Below are positions 52,906-62,552 of a stretch of DNA of 64,000 nucleotides, piece after piece (the first letter of the stretch is position 1; each line of letters starts with the position of its first letter). The translations under genes and the position numbers were made by a program. The notes under the pieces are model-generated. The model searched no databases. It was not told the origin of the DNA and saw nothing but the letters and a program-made list of their open reading frames with translations. Source of the DNA: Blautia massiliensis (ex Durand et al. 2017) (GTDB lineage: Bacteria; Bacillota; Clostridia; Lachnospirales; Lachnospiraceae); contig NZ_LN913006.1 of the NCBI RefSeq assembly GCF_001487165.1, forward strand, positions 3,130,657-3,194,656, given 5' to 3'.

Positions 52906-52946
52906 ATGTCATGAATCTGATATTTTAATCTTTTATTTTGTATATT
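52906..52946 (+). promoter_or_regulatory. Promoter of GH94 genes with candidate AraC site
   Basis: A 21-bp motif (52906-52926) containing CATGAATCTGA recurs at 59175-59195 with 19 of 21 bases the same. Its end supplies a -35-like CTGATA (52917-52922), followed after 18 bases by TATATT (52941-52946). A weak -35 covered by a regulator site is typical of activator-dependent promoters. Confidence 0.65.
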
Positions 52947-53031
52947 GCTATCTGCATATCAGTTATAGTGTAGAAAATAGGTAACAACAGACAATGTTAC
53001 GGAAAATATACAGAACAGGAGATTGTATGGC

Positions 53032-55446
53032 ATGAGATATGGGTATTTTGATGAAGAAAAAAAGGAATATGTGATTACCAGGCCGGACACACCTGCTCCG
53101 TGGGTGAATTATTTGGGATCGCCGGAATACGGAGCAATCGTTTCCAATAATGCAGGGGGATACAGCTTTGCAAAATCCGGGGCGAACGGCAGAATCCTGA
53201 GATATATTTTTAATCAGTTTGATCAGCCGGGAAGATATATTTATCTCAGGGATAATGACACAAAAGATTATTGGTCAGCATCCTGGCAGCCGGTTGGCAA
53301 AGATCTCAGTGAGTATAAAAGTGAATGTCATCATGGCACAGCCTATACTAAAATGATGGCAGATTACAGCGAGATACATTCAGAGGTGAGATACTATGTA
53401 CCGCTTGGGCAGTCCTACGAGGTATGGAATCTGAAAGTTACCAACTGCTCAGACAGAAAACGTGAGATCAGTGTGACTGGATATGCAGAGTTTACAAATA
53501 ACAGCAATTATGAACAGGATCAGGTGAATCTGCAGTATTCCCAGTATATTACAAGAACAGTATTCTGTGGAGATCGTGTACGTCAGATGATCCATGCGAA
53601 TCTGGACGGCCTTAAGGATGGGGAAGAGGTTGATAACAAGAACGTGTTCAACCGATTCTTCGGCCTGGCTGGAGAGAAGGTTTCTTCCTGGTGTGGTGAC
53701 AGGGAAAAATTCCTTGGAAGATATCACGGATACAACAATCCAGCAGGGGTTGAAGCCGGAGTATTATGTAATGAGGGAAATTATAATGAAAACAGCTGTG
53801 GAGCTCTTTCAACTGTAATTACTCTGGAACCGGGAGAAAGTCGGGAAATGGCTTTTCTGGCAGGAATGAAGGAGGATAATGAAGCAGCGGAGATTATAGC
53901 ACATTATGCAGACTGTGAAAAAACATGCGCGGTGGAGCTTGAAGAACTGATCAGTTACTGGCACGGACAGCTTGCACATTTTCAGATCAGAACACCAAGT
54001 CCGGAATTCGATACCATGATCAATACATGGAACGCATATAACTGTTTTATGACATTTATCTGGTCACGTGCAGCATCTTTTACTTATTGCGGACTTCGTA
54101 ACGGATATGGATACCGTGATACTGTACAGGATATCCAGGGTGTGATCCATCTTGCACCCGAAATGGCACTGGATAAGATCCGTTTCATGTTGTCAGCACA
54201 GGTAGATAACGGCGGCGGTCTTCCACTTGTGAAATTCACACATAATCCGGGACATGAGGATACACCGGATGATGCGTCCTATGTACAGGAAACCGGTCAT
54301 CCGGCATACCGCGCAGATGATGCACTCTGGCTGTTCCCTACTGTATACAAATATATTTCAGAGACAGGAAATTTTGCATTCATCGATGAAGTGATCCCGT
54401 TTGCAAACAAGGATGAAGGAACTGTATACGAGCATCTGAAAAGAGCTATTGACTTCTCCATGAACCATCTTGGCAGACATGGAATGCCGGCCGGACTTTA
54501 TGCAGACTGGAATGATTGTCTGAGACTTGGAAAGGATGGGGAATCTACTTTCGTTGCATTACAGTTCTATTATGCAATGACTATCCTGAAAGAGTTTGCA
54601 AAGTACAAAAAAGATGAAAAATATATAAAATACCTGGAAGAAAAACAAGAGCAGCTTGGAAAATTGATCCAGGAACTCTGTTGGAATGAAGATCGTTTTA
54701 TCCGTGGGTTTACGGAGCGGGGAGAGGTTATCGGAAAGAGAACTGACCCGGAGGCAAATATGTGGCTGAATCCACAGAGCTGGGCTGTGATCAGCGGCCT
54801 TGCAACAGAGCGGCAGGCAGATTTGGCCCTTCAAATGGTTTATGAAAGATTGAATACAGAATACGGTGCAATCCTTATGGATCCTCCATATCATGCAAAT
54901 GCTTTCGACGGAGCACTTGCGGTTATCTACAATGCAGGAACAAAGGAAAATGCGGGAATCTTTTCACAGTCACAGGGATGGCTCATTCTGGCAGAAGCAC
55001 TTTGCGGACATGGTGAGCGTGCATTTAATTATTTCCTGGAGAATGCTCCGGCAGCGCAGAATGACAGGGCTGAGATCAGACAGCTGGAGCCATACTGCTA
55101 TGGACAGTTTACAGAAGGAAAAGCAAGCCCGAATTTCGGACGATCTCATGTGCACTGGCTGACAGGAACAGCATCTACTGTGATGGTAGGATGTGTAGAA
55201 GGAATTCTTGGCATGCGTCCGGATTTCTATGGCTTACGTATAGCACCATCGATTCCAAAAGAATGGGAGAAGTTTGAGATAAGCAAGGATTTCCGTGGAT
55301 GTCATCTCCATATCACTGTGAAGAATCCGGGACATGTGGAAGCTGGATGTAAAAAACTCTATGTAAATGGAGAAGAACTTCCGGGTAATTATATTCCGCA
55401 GGAGAAACTTACCGGTGAGACAGAAATTGAATTCTATATGTCATGA
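53032..55446 (+). CDS. GH94 cellobiose phosphorylase
   Basis: An 804-residue GH94 inverting phosphorylase that splits cellobiose (or a close beta-glucoside) with phosphate into glucose 1-phosphate and glucose. The N-terminal beta-sandwich (about 1-270) is followed by the (alpha/alpha)6 barrel, with the catalytic DWND motif at residues 492-495 (GLYADWNDCLRLG), GYGYRDTVQDIQGV, and YCYGQFTEGKASPNFGRSHV. The absence of a signal peptide places it in the cytoplasm, matching import by the ABC system downstream. The ATG at 53032 has AGGAGA upstream. It is the first gene of the beta-glucoside locus. Confidence 0.92.
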   Translation: MRYGYFDEEKKEYVITRPDTPAPWVNYLGSPEYGAIVSNNAGGYSFAKSGANGRILRYIFNQFDQPGRYIYLRDNDTKDYWSASWQPVGKDLSEYKSECHHGTAYTKMMADYSEIHSEVRYYVPLGQSYEVWNLKVTNCSDRKREISVTGYAEFTNNSNYEQDQVNLQYSQYITRTVFCGDRVRQMIHANLDGLKDGEEVDNKNVFNRFFGLAGEKVSSWCGDREKFLGRYHGYNNPAGVEAGVLCNEGNYNENSCGALSTVITLEPGESREMAFLAGMKEDNEAAEIIAHYADCEKTCAVELEELISYWHGQLAHFQIRTPSPEFDTMINTWNAYNCFMTFIWSRAASFTYCGLRNGYGYRDTVQDIQGVIHLAPEMALDKIRFMLSAQVDNGGGLPLVKFTHNPGHEDTPDDASYVQETGHPAYRADDALWLFPTVYKYISETGNFAFIDEVIPFANKDEGTVYEHLKRAIDFSMNHLGRHGMPAGLYADWNDCLRLGKDGESTFVALQFYYAMTILKEFAKYKKDEKYIKYLEEKQEQLGKLIQELCWNEDRFIRGFTERGEVIGKRTDPEANMWLNPQSWAVISGLATERQADLALQMVYERLNTEYGAILMDPPYHANAFDGALAVIYNAGTKENAGIFSQSQGWLILAEALCGHGERAFNYFLENAPAAQNDRAEIRQLEPYCYGQFTEGKASPNFGRSHVHWLTGTASTVMVGCVEGILGMRPDFYGLRIAPSIPKEWEKFEISKDFRGCHLHITVKNPGHVEAGCKKLYVNGEELPGNYIPQEKLTGETEIEFYMS

Positions 55447-55542
55447 CATAATGGATATAAATTGCGAGGAGATCACATTTATGAATACAAAGTAAAATGG
55501 AATATAAATACCGTTTTATTTTGGCAGGAAGGAGATCACAGA

Positions 55543-58242
55543 ATGAAATATATAAAATTTCAGGATAAAAATGGAAGCTTTTCCATAGAAAATCCGGAGA
55601 ATTACAGCGGTTTATATATACCTCTGGCCGGAGAAAACGGATTGAAATCCGCGATCACCCCTTCTCTGGGAGGAGACAGCAAACTGGATCAGAATCATTT
55701 TCTGCTGGAACCGGTAAGCATTGAGAATCTTCATAATAATCGAAACACCAGAAATTTCTGGTGCAAGATAAAAGGAAAAGGTTACTGGTCAGCATGCGGA
55801 GTTTCGGCAGAACAGGAATTTCAGAAATATACTGATAAACAGGATAAAAGCAGCCTGAAAGCCGGATTTATGTGGCAGAAGCTGCACAGAACTTCTGAGA
55901 AATACGGACTTCAGTCAGAGATTTTGTCTTTTGTGACAGTGAAAGGTGATGCGGAGGTCCATCTTGTAAAGATTACCAATATTGAAGAGGAAGAACAGGA
56001 GATCACACCGGTTGCTGTAATACCTGTATATGGAAGAAGTGCAGACAATCTCAGAGATCACAGGCATGTGACTTCCCTTTTGCACAGGATAAGAACAACG
56101 GAGTACGGTGTTGAAGTAAAACCGGTGCTTTCTTTTGATGAAAGAGGTCATCAGAAGAATAATACTACATATTTTGTATATGGATCTGAAGGCGAAGGAA
56201 CGGAACCGGAAAGCTTTTATCCTGATGTGGAAATGTTTATCGGAGAAGGCGGTTCTTTCCTGATTCCGGAGGTGGTCAGAGAAGAGAAAAAAGGTGTTCC
56301 GGCAGGAACAGAAATTGAAGGAAAGGAAGCTGTCGGTGGTATTCGTTTTGCATCCAGGGTTCTGAGACCACATGAAACAGCTGTATATGTTGTGACAGCG
56401 GGAATATCTGAAAAAAATCAGCTGCCGGAGGAGACTGCACGGTTTTACAGAACTGAAAAACAGGTTGCAAGAGAATTTGAACATGTAAAAAAACACTGGA
56501 CAGAAAAAGTGAATGTTTCTTTTGAGACAGGTGATGAGGACAGAGATAATTATCTGAAATGGATCTGTTTCCAGCCGATATTAAGAAGAATTTACGGTTG
56601 TTCATTCCTCCCGTATCATGATTATGGAAAAGGTGGAAGAGGCTGGCGTGATCTTTGGCAAGACTGTCTGGCACTTCTGATCATGGATCCTTCTGTTGTA
56701 CGTCAGATGATCGTCGATAATTACGGTGGAGTACGCATCGATGGAACCAATGCCACGATCATCGGAAACAGACAGGGTGAATTTATCGCAGACCGTAACA
56801 ACATTGCCCGCGTGTGGATGGATCATGCTTTCTGGCCATTTGTGACAACGCAGCTTTATATGGATCAGACCGGGGATATGAATGTCCTTTTTGAGAAGAT
56901 TCCATATTTCAAGGATCTTCAGACAAAAAGAGGAACTGCGCATGATGAAAAATGGAGCAGTGCCTATGGAGAAAATCAGAAAACAGAATCCGGTGAGATT
57001 TATTACGGAACGGTTCTGGAACACATTTTGCTGGAAAATCTCTGTGCTTTTTATGATGTAGGAGAGCACAACGAGATGAAACTTCACGGGGCAGACTGGA
57101 ACGATGCCATGGATATGGCATGGGAAAATGGTGAGAGTGTGGCATTTACCTGTGCATATGCTGGAAATATGAAGAACATCGCAGAATATCTGAGAAAACT
57201 TCAGGAAAAGGAAATGTTTGACAGGATTGAAGTTGCGGAAGAAATGGAAATCTTGTTTACCGGAGACCGTGAGCTTTATGAAAGCCCGGAGAAAAAGCAG
57301 CAGCTTCTGAGACAGTACACAGAAAAATGTGCACATGATATCAGCGGAAATACTATTGTGATCCGTCTGGACCAGCTTAGCCGGAATCTGGATGAAAAGG
57401 CAGACTGGATGATGGAAAACATCCGCAGAAGAGAATGGGTAAAAGACGGAGAAAACGGCTGGTTCAACGGATATTATGATGATCATAAACGTCCTGTGGA
57501 AAGGGCAGAAAGCAGCCAGGTACGTATGATGCTTACCAGTCAGGTATTTGCGATCATGAGTAAAACCGCACAGAAAGATCAGATTGAGTCTATCTGTAAA
57601 AGTGTGGATAAATATCTTTTTGACCGTCAGGCAGGAGGATATCGTCTGAATACCAATTTCCATGAAGAAAAATTTGATCTGGGAAGAATGTTCGGGTTTG
57701 CTTATGGAGAAAAGGAAAACGGAGCGGTATTTTCCCATATGGCTGTTATGTATGGCAATGCACTGTATAAAAACGGCTATGCAAAAGAAGGACATAAGGT
57801 TCTGGAAACGCTTCTGGACGCTGCCATGGATTTTGAGAACAGCAGGATGTATCCTGGAATTCCGGAATATTTTGATAATCAGGGAAGAGGATTGTATGCA
57901 TATCTTACCGGTGCTGCAAGCTGGTATATGCTGACTATGATCACAGAGGTATTTGGCGTCAGAGGAGATCTTGGAGATCTGGTGATCGCGCCGGCACTGA
58001 TGCCGGAGCAGTATAATGAGAATGGACAGGCATCTCTTACTATGGAATTTGCCGGAAGAAAGCTGGAGATCTGTATCTGCAATCCGGAGAAAAAACTTCC
58101 TTCAGAATATAAAATAAAAACAGTATGGTGTGATGAAAAGGAAATGAAAAACAAACAGAGTACCTGTGTACGTATAGATCGGGAACTGCTCGAAAAGCTT
58201 TCTGTAAAAGAAACACACAGGATCAAAGTGGAACTGATGTAA
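55543..58242 (+). CDS. GH94-type phosphorylase of different specificity
   Basis: An 899-residue second GH94 member, only distantly similar to the first. It has KGYWSACGVSAEQEF in the beta-sandwich, GGRGWRDLWQDCLALLIMDP and the catalytic DWND motif at 518-521 (HGADWNDAMDMAWENG). Size and motif style resemble laminaribiose or beta-1,3-oligoglucan phosphorylases rather than cellobiose phosphorylase, but specificity is not readable from sequence alone. No signal peptide. The ATG at 55543 follows AAGGAG; it lies 96 bases after the first phosphorylase, likely the same transcript. Confidence 0.85.
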   Translation: MKYIKFQDKNGSFSIENPENYSGLYIPLAGENGLKSAITPSLGGDSKLDQNHFLLEPVSIENLHNNRNTRNFWCKIKGKGYWSACGVSAEQEFQKYTDKQDKSSLKAGFMWQKLHRTSEKYGLQSEILSFVTVKGDAEVHLVKITNIEEEEQEITPVAVIPVYGRSADNLRDHRHVTSLLHRIRTTEYGVEVKPVLSFDERGHQKNNTTYFVYGSEGEGTEPESFYPDVEMFIGEGGSFLIPEVVREEKKGVPAGTEIEGKEAVGGIRFASRVLRPHETAVYVVTAGISEKNQLPEETARFYRTEKQVAREFEHVKKHWTEKVNVSFETGDEDRDNYLKWICFQPILRRIYGCSFLPYHDYGKGGRGWRDLWQDCLALLIMDPSVVRQMIVDNYGGVRIDGTNATIIGNRQGEFIADRNNIARVWMDHAFWPFVTTQLYMDQTGDMNVLFEKIPYFKDLQTKRGTAHDEKWSSAYGENQKTESGEIYYGTVLEHILLENLCAFYDVGEHNEMKLHGADWNDAMDMAWENGESVAFTCAYAGNMKNIAEYLRKLQEKEMFDRIEVAEEMEILFTGDRELYESPEKKQQLLRQYTEKCAHDISGNTIVIRLDQLSRNLDEKADWMMENIRRREWVKDGENGWFNGYYDDHKRPVERAESSQVRMMLTSQVFAIMSKTAQKDQIESICKSVDKYLFDRQAGGYRLNTNFHEEKFDLGRMFGFAYGEKENGAVFSHMAVMYGNALYKNGYAKEGHKVLETLLDAAMDFENSRMYPGIPEYFDNQGRGLYAYLTGAASWYMLTMITEVFGVRGDLGDLVIAPALMPEQYNENGQASLTMEFAGRKLEICICNPEKKLPSEYKIKTVWCDEKEMKNKQSTCVRIDRELLEKLSVKETHRIKVELM

Positions 58243-58295
58243 CAGAAATCGGTTATACATAATTGTTAAATTACAGAAACAGAAGTATCAATAGG

Positions 58296-58340
58296 AAAAC
58301 GGCATCCCACAGTTGTAAAAAGCTGCGGGATGTCGTTTTT
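58296..58340 (+). terminator. Terminator after the second GH94 gene
   Basis: AAAACGGCATCCCACAG pairs with CTGCGGGATGTCGTTTTT with few mismatches around a short A-rich loop. Confidence 0.85.
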
Positions 58341-58379
58341 GATGCTGATAAAAAATATCAGCCATAATAATAAGGATGT

Positions 58380-59120
58380 TTACCACATGGATTTGTAATA
58401 TTTGTCACGGTACTTCTTTGGGGTAAGGCCGGTGAAGTTTTCAAAGATCTGGATAAAATGACTCTGTGAAGAGAAATTCAGATAATTGGCGATATCAACT
58501 ACTGCTTTATCAGAGTATCGGAGCAGGTGAGTGGCTTTTTCGATTTTTTTCTCGCGGATGTAATCACTTATGGATACTCCAAGATTCTGTTTGAATACTC
58601 TGGACAGATAACTGGGAGAGAGTCCGGTATGTTCTGACAGATCCTGAATGGTGATACGCTCTTTAATGTGACCGTAAATATAGTCCACACATTGCATGAC
58701 CGGTCTGGAAAGAATAGAGCTTTTTTTCTGGAGGATCATTTTTCCGGTAAAATCTCTGGCCATAATATGATGCAGATCTGCAATCTGGCGTACAGTGGTG
58801 CAGGAATCCATTTTCAGAATGTAAAAATCGCTGAGACGATATGCCTGTTCAGGCTCCAGTCCACCGTCAATACAGTAACGGGTGAGCATGGCAGTAGTGA
58901 CAACGAAATGATACTTCAGGTTGGTCAGAGGATTTTTGGAGAGGATACCGGTTCCCTTCAGATGAAGAAAAGAGTCTTCCTCGCAGTTTTTGTTTACAGC
59001 TTCCATATCACCGGCTCTTACGGCATTGTAAAAAGAATATTCCACAGAGGGAGAGCGATGAAGAGCTTCCGGTTCTGTATCTTTCAGCTCATTAGTAATC
59101 CAGTCTTGGGAAATGGACAT
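58380..59120 (-). CDS. AraC-family transcriptional regulator
   Basis: A 246-residue regulator with a C-terminal double helix-turn-helix (about 145-245): YIYGHIKERITIQDLSEHTG, LSPSYLSRVFKQNLGVSISD, and the second helix pair ending NFTGLTPKKYRDKYY. The N-terminal ~130 residues are a helical domain (YRLSDFYILKMDSC) seen in regulators of sugar uptake rather than a cupin. It is divergent from the ABC importer genes and downstream of the phosphorylases, so it probably controls both through the shared motif at 52906 and 59175. The start has AAGGAGG upstream. Confidence 0.9.
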   Translation of the reverse strand: MSISQDWITNELKDTEPEALHRSPSVEYSFYNAVRAGDMEAVNKNCEEDSFLHLKGTGILSKNPLTNLKYHFVVTTAMLTRYCIDGGLEPEQAYRLSDFYILKMDSCTTVRQIADLHHIMARDFTGKMILQKKSSILSRPVMQCVDYIYGHIKERITIQDLSEHTGLSPSYLSRVFKQNLGVSISDYIREKKIEKATHLLRYSDKAVVDIANYLNFSSQSHFIQIFENFTGLTPKKYRDKYYKSMW

Positions 59121-59174
59121 ATTGATATCCTCCTTATATGTTGATGTTTAAGGAATGTGTTGTTTTTTTATATT

Positions 59175-59215
59175 ATGACATGAATCTGACATTTTGTTAA
59201 GATTAATAATATAAT
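59175..59215 (+). promoter_or_regulatory. Promoter of ABC importer genes with candidate AraC site
   Basis: The second copy of the 21-bp motif (59175-59195). It overlaps CTGACA (59186-59191), which is followed after 18 bases by TATAAT (59210-59215), the same geometry as at 52906-52946. It lies between the divergent araC and binding-protein genes. Confidence 0.7.
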
Positions 59216-59293
59216 CGCAGATAAAAAAATGGTATATTTTCATCATCAAAGGTAAAGCATCGGGGATGCTACAGAAAAAGGAGGATTTATACT

Positions 59294-60661
59294 ATGAAAA
59301 AAAGAGCGGTATCTATGATCCTTGCAGCAGCAATGGTTTGTGGAATGATGGCAGCAAATGTAAGCTGTGTATCTGCAAAAGGATCGGATGAGGGAAAAGT
59401 GATCAATATTTATTCCTGGAATGATGAGTTCCGTCAGAGACTGGAAGCTATTTATCCGGAAGTAGAGTCCACTTCCAAAGATGGTACAGTTACAAAACTG
59501 AAAGATGGTACAGAGATCCACTGGATCGTAAATCCGAACCAGGATGGCGTATATCAGCAGAAACTGGATGAGGCACTTCTCAACCAGGCTGATGCAAGTG
59601 CAGATGATAAGGTAGACATGTTCCTTTCTGAGACAGATTATGTGTTCAAATATACAGACAAAGATGCAGATGTTGCAATGCCTCTTACTGATCTTGGCAT
59701 TGATCCGGACAAGGATCTTGCAGATCAGTATGATTTCACGAAAACAACAGCTTCTGATGCGGATGGAGTACAGAGAGGCGCCACATGGCAGTGCTGCCCG
59801 GGTGTCCTTGTATATCGTCGTGACATTGCGAAAGATGTTTTCGGTACTGATGACCCGAAAGAAGTTGGCGAGAAGATGAAAGACTGGGATACAGCTAAAG
59901 AAACAGCAGCTCAGCTGAAAGAAAAAGGATATTATACATTTGCTTCTTATGCAGACACTTTTCGTTTATATGGAAACAGCATTGAGAATCCGTGGGTAGA
60001 GTCCGGTGATTCTGTGATCAAAGTAGATTCAAAGATCATGGACTGGGTAAAAGATTCCAAAGAGTGGCTGGATGCAGGTTATCTTAACAAAACTGTAAAA
60101 GGTCAGTGGAACGATGACTGGAACAAGGCAATGAGTTCTGAGTCCAAGGTATTCGCATTCCTCTTCCCGGCATGGGGTATCGACTTTACTCTGAAACCAA
60201 ACTGGGATGGAGCAGAAGGTGACTGGGCTGTTACAAATCCTCCGCAGGAATACAACTGGGGTGGCTCTTACATTCAGGCTGCAACAGGAACAGATAATCC
60301 GGAACATGTCAAAGATATTATCCTGGCAATGACGGGAAATCAGGATAATCTTCTTAAGATTTCCAAAGAATACTCTGATTTTACAAATACAAAATCCGGT
60401 ATGAAAGATGCAGCTACAAATGCAGATTTCGCATCTGATTTCCTTGGTGGACAGAACCCGTTTGAGTATTTTGCACCGGTTGCAGAGAATATCAAGATCG
60501 CACCGCTTTCCGCATATGACCAGGGTTGTGTAGAGCTGATCCAGAACGCTTTCAGTGATTACTTCCAGGGTAAAGTAGACTTTGACAAAGCAAAAGCCAA
60601 CTTTGAGACAGCTATTCAGGAGCGTTATCCGGAGATCACAGAGATCCAGTGGCCGGAATAA
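59294..60661 (+). CDS. ABC sugar transporter, substrate-binding protein
   Basis: A 455-residue extracellular binding protein (family 1). The first ~28 residues are a signal peptide (RAVSMILAAAMVCGMMAANV then SCVSAKG); the NVSC site is a poor lipobox, so either lipoprotein anchoring at Cys25 or cleavage after VSA is possible. The mature part begins KVINIYSWNDEFRQRLE and contains binding-protein features (GATWQCCPGVLVYRRDI, FAFLFPAWGIDF, NWGGSYIQAATG). It has a perfect AAGGAGG site. The cargo is probably an oligoglucoside supplied to the GH94 and GH3 enzymes. Confidence 0.92.
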   Translation: MKKRAVSMILAAAMVCGMMAANVSCVSAKGSDEGKVINIYSWNDEFRQRLEAIYPEVESTSKDGTVTKLKDGTEIHWIVNPNQDGVYQQKLDEALLNQADASADDKVDMFLSETDYVFKYTDKDADVAMPLTDLGIDPDKDLADQYDFTKTTASDADGVQRGATWQCCPGVLVYRRDIAKDVFGTDDPKEVGEKMKDWDTAKETAAQLKEKGYYTFASYADTFRLYGNSIENPWVESGDSVIKVDSKIMDWVKDSKEWLDAGYLNKTVKGQWNDDWNKAMSSESKVFAFLFPAWGIDFTLKPNWDGAEGDWAVTNPPQEYNWGGSYIQAATGTDNPEHVKDIILAMTGNQDNLLKISKEYSDFTNTKSGMKDAATNADFASDFLGGQNPFEYFAPVAENIKIAPLSAYDQGCVELIQNAFSDYFQGKVDFDKAKANFETAIQERYPEITEIQWPE

Positions 60662-60733
60662 ATACCACATGAGGATAATTGTTGATGCTGCAGGATCTTT
60701 GGATCCTGCAGTTTGCTGGAAAGGAAGAGCATT

Positions 60734-61687
60734 ATGAAGAAAAAGAGCGTTAATTACGGAAAATGGGGATACATATTTATTCTTCCGTTTTTTGTGATCT
60801 ATTTTATCTTTTCGCTGATTCCGCTGTTTGATACAGTGAGATACAGCTTTTTTGAATATTTCCGTTCTGGAATCAAGCAGATTGGTCCTAATTTTATAGG
60901 ACTTGCCAATTATGTCAGTCTTCTGCATTCTGACATGCTGAAATACGGACTGAATACACTGATCCTTTGGGTGATCGGATTTGTTCCGCAGATCGTTGTT
61001 GCACTGGTGCTTGCATGCTGGTTTACTGATGCCAGGCTGAAGCTTCATGGCAAGCAGTTTTTTAAGGTTGTAATTTATCTGCCGAACCTGATCATGGCAT
61101 CAGCATTTGCACTTCTGTTTTTTACCATGTTTTCCACAAACGGACCTGTAAACTCCATTTTGTGTTCACTGGGCTGGATAAAGGAACCGATTGATTTTCT
61201 GGGCTCTGTTCTGGGAACAAGATCATTGGTAGGTTTCATGAATTTCCTGATGTGGTTCGGAAACACGACCATCATGCTGATGGCAGCAGTAATGGGAATC
61301 AGTATGGATGTTTTTGAAGCATCGGATCTGGACGGATGCAACAGCATTCAGCGTTTCTTCTATATTACGCTTCCACTGATTCGTCCGATTCTTTCCTATA
61401 CTCTGATCACTTCCATCATCGGTGGCCTTCAGATGTTTGATGTACCGCAGATCCTCACAAACGGACAGGGTAATCCGGACAGAACATCCATGACACTGAT
61501 TATGTTCCTGAACAGCCATCTGAAGAGCAAGAATTATGGTATGGCCGGAGCATTGTCTGTATACCTGTTTATTATCAGTGCAATCCTCTGCTTCTTTGTA
61601 TATCGTATGACTAACGACAATGATCCGGACGGATCTAAGAAAGCAGCGAAAAAGAGAGCAAGAGCAGAAAGGAGAAAAACAAAATGA
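60734..61687 (+). CDS. ABC sugar transporter permease 1 (MalF-like)
   Basis: A 317-residue membrane protein with six helices (YIFILPFFVIYFIFSLIPLF first) and the permease EAA-type loop (FEASDLDGCNSIQRFFYITLPLI, quoted in part: EASDLDGCN...LPLIRP). It ends in a very basic tail (KKAAKKRARAERRKTK). Its stop overlaps the start of permease 2. The ATG at 60734 is used. Confidence 0.92.
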   Translation: MKKKSVNYGKWGYIFILPFFVIYFIFSLIPLFDTVRYSFFEYFRSGIKQIGPNFIGLANYVSLLHSDMLKYGLNTLILWVIGFVPQIVVALVLACWFTDARLKLHGKQFFKVVIYLPNLIMASAFALLFFTMFSTNGPVNSILCSLGWIKEPIDFLGSVLGTRSLVGFMNFLMWFGNTTIMLMAAVMGISMDVFEASDLDGCNSIQRFFYITLPLIRPILSYTLITSIIGGLQMFDVPQILTNGQGNPDRTSMTLIMFLNSHLKSKNYGMAGALSVYLFIISAILCFFVYRMTNDNDPDGSKKAAKKRARAERRKTK

Positions 61688-62532
61688 TGAAAGATAAGAC
61701 AGCCAGCAGGATCAGAAGTATCGTGGCACATGTGGTACTTATTATTCTTTCCTTTATGTGTCTCTTTTTCTTTTATGTACTGATCGTGAATGCGTCTCAT
61801 TCTCATGCAGAGCTTCAGAAGGGATTTTCTGCTCTTCCTGGAAAATATTTCTGGAAAAACCTGATGAATGTTGCAAATGACGGAAGCTTTCCGATGTTCA
61901 GGGGAATTCTTAACAGTATTATCGTGTCCGGATGCAGTGCAGTATTATGTACATATTTTTCCTCACTGACAGCATATGGTCTTTATGCCTATGATTTCAA
62001 GGCAAGGAATGTAGCGTTTACATTTATCATGGCGATCCTCGTCATGCCGACACAGGTAACTGCAATGGGCTTCCTTCGTCTGATCACAAAGATGGGATTA
62101 TATGATTCCCTGCTTCCGTTGATCATTCCGTCTGTTGCGTCACCGGCCGTATTCTATTTTATGTACAGCTATCTGCAGTCCTCACTGCCGATGTCGCTGG
62201 TAGAAGCAGCCAGAATTGACGGCTCCGGAGAATTCCGTACTTTCAACAGTATTGTCCTGCCAATCATGAAGCCGGCAATCGCTGTACAGGCGATTTTTAC
62301 ATTTGTAGGCTCCTGGAACAATTATTTCGTTCCTGCTCTGGTTATCCAGTCTAAAAGCAAGATGACTGTTCCAATCCTGATTGCAACACTTCGTGGAGCA
62401 GATTATATGAATTTTGATATGGGTAAGATTTACATGATGATCACAGTTGCCATTGTGCCGATCATTATCGTATATCTCCTTCTTTCCAAGTTTATCATCG
62501 CAGGAGTGACACTTGGAGGCGTAAAAGAATAA
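61684..62532 (+). CDS. ABC sugar transporter permease 2 (MalG-like)
   Basis: A 282-residue membrane protein with six helices and the EAA loop VEAARIDGSGEFRTFNSIVL-PIMKP. Start overlaps permease 1 by ATGA. No ATPase gene is present in this cluster; as is common in Firmicutes, a shared MsmK-type ATPase from elsewhere would energise it. Confidence 0.93.
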   Translation: MMKDKTASRIRSIVAHVVLIILSFMCLFFFYVLIVNASHSHAELQKGFSALPGKYFWKNLMNVANDGSFPMFRGILNSIIVSGCSAVLCTYFSSLTAYGLYAYDFKARNVAFTFIMAILVMPTQVTAMGFLRLITKMGLYDSLLPLIIPSVASPAVFYFMYSYLQSSLPMSLVEAARIDGSGEFRTFNSIVLPIMKPAIAVQAIFTFVGSWNNYFVPALVIQSKSKMTVPILIATLRGADYMNFDMGKIYMMITVAIVPIIIVYLLLSKFIIAGVTLGGVKE

Positions 62533-62552
62533 CAAAAGGTAGCAGGTAAGAT

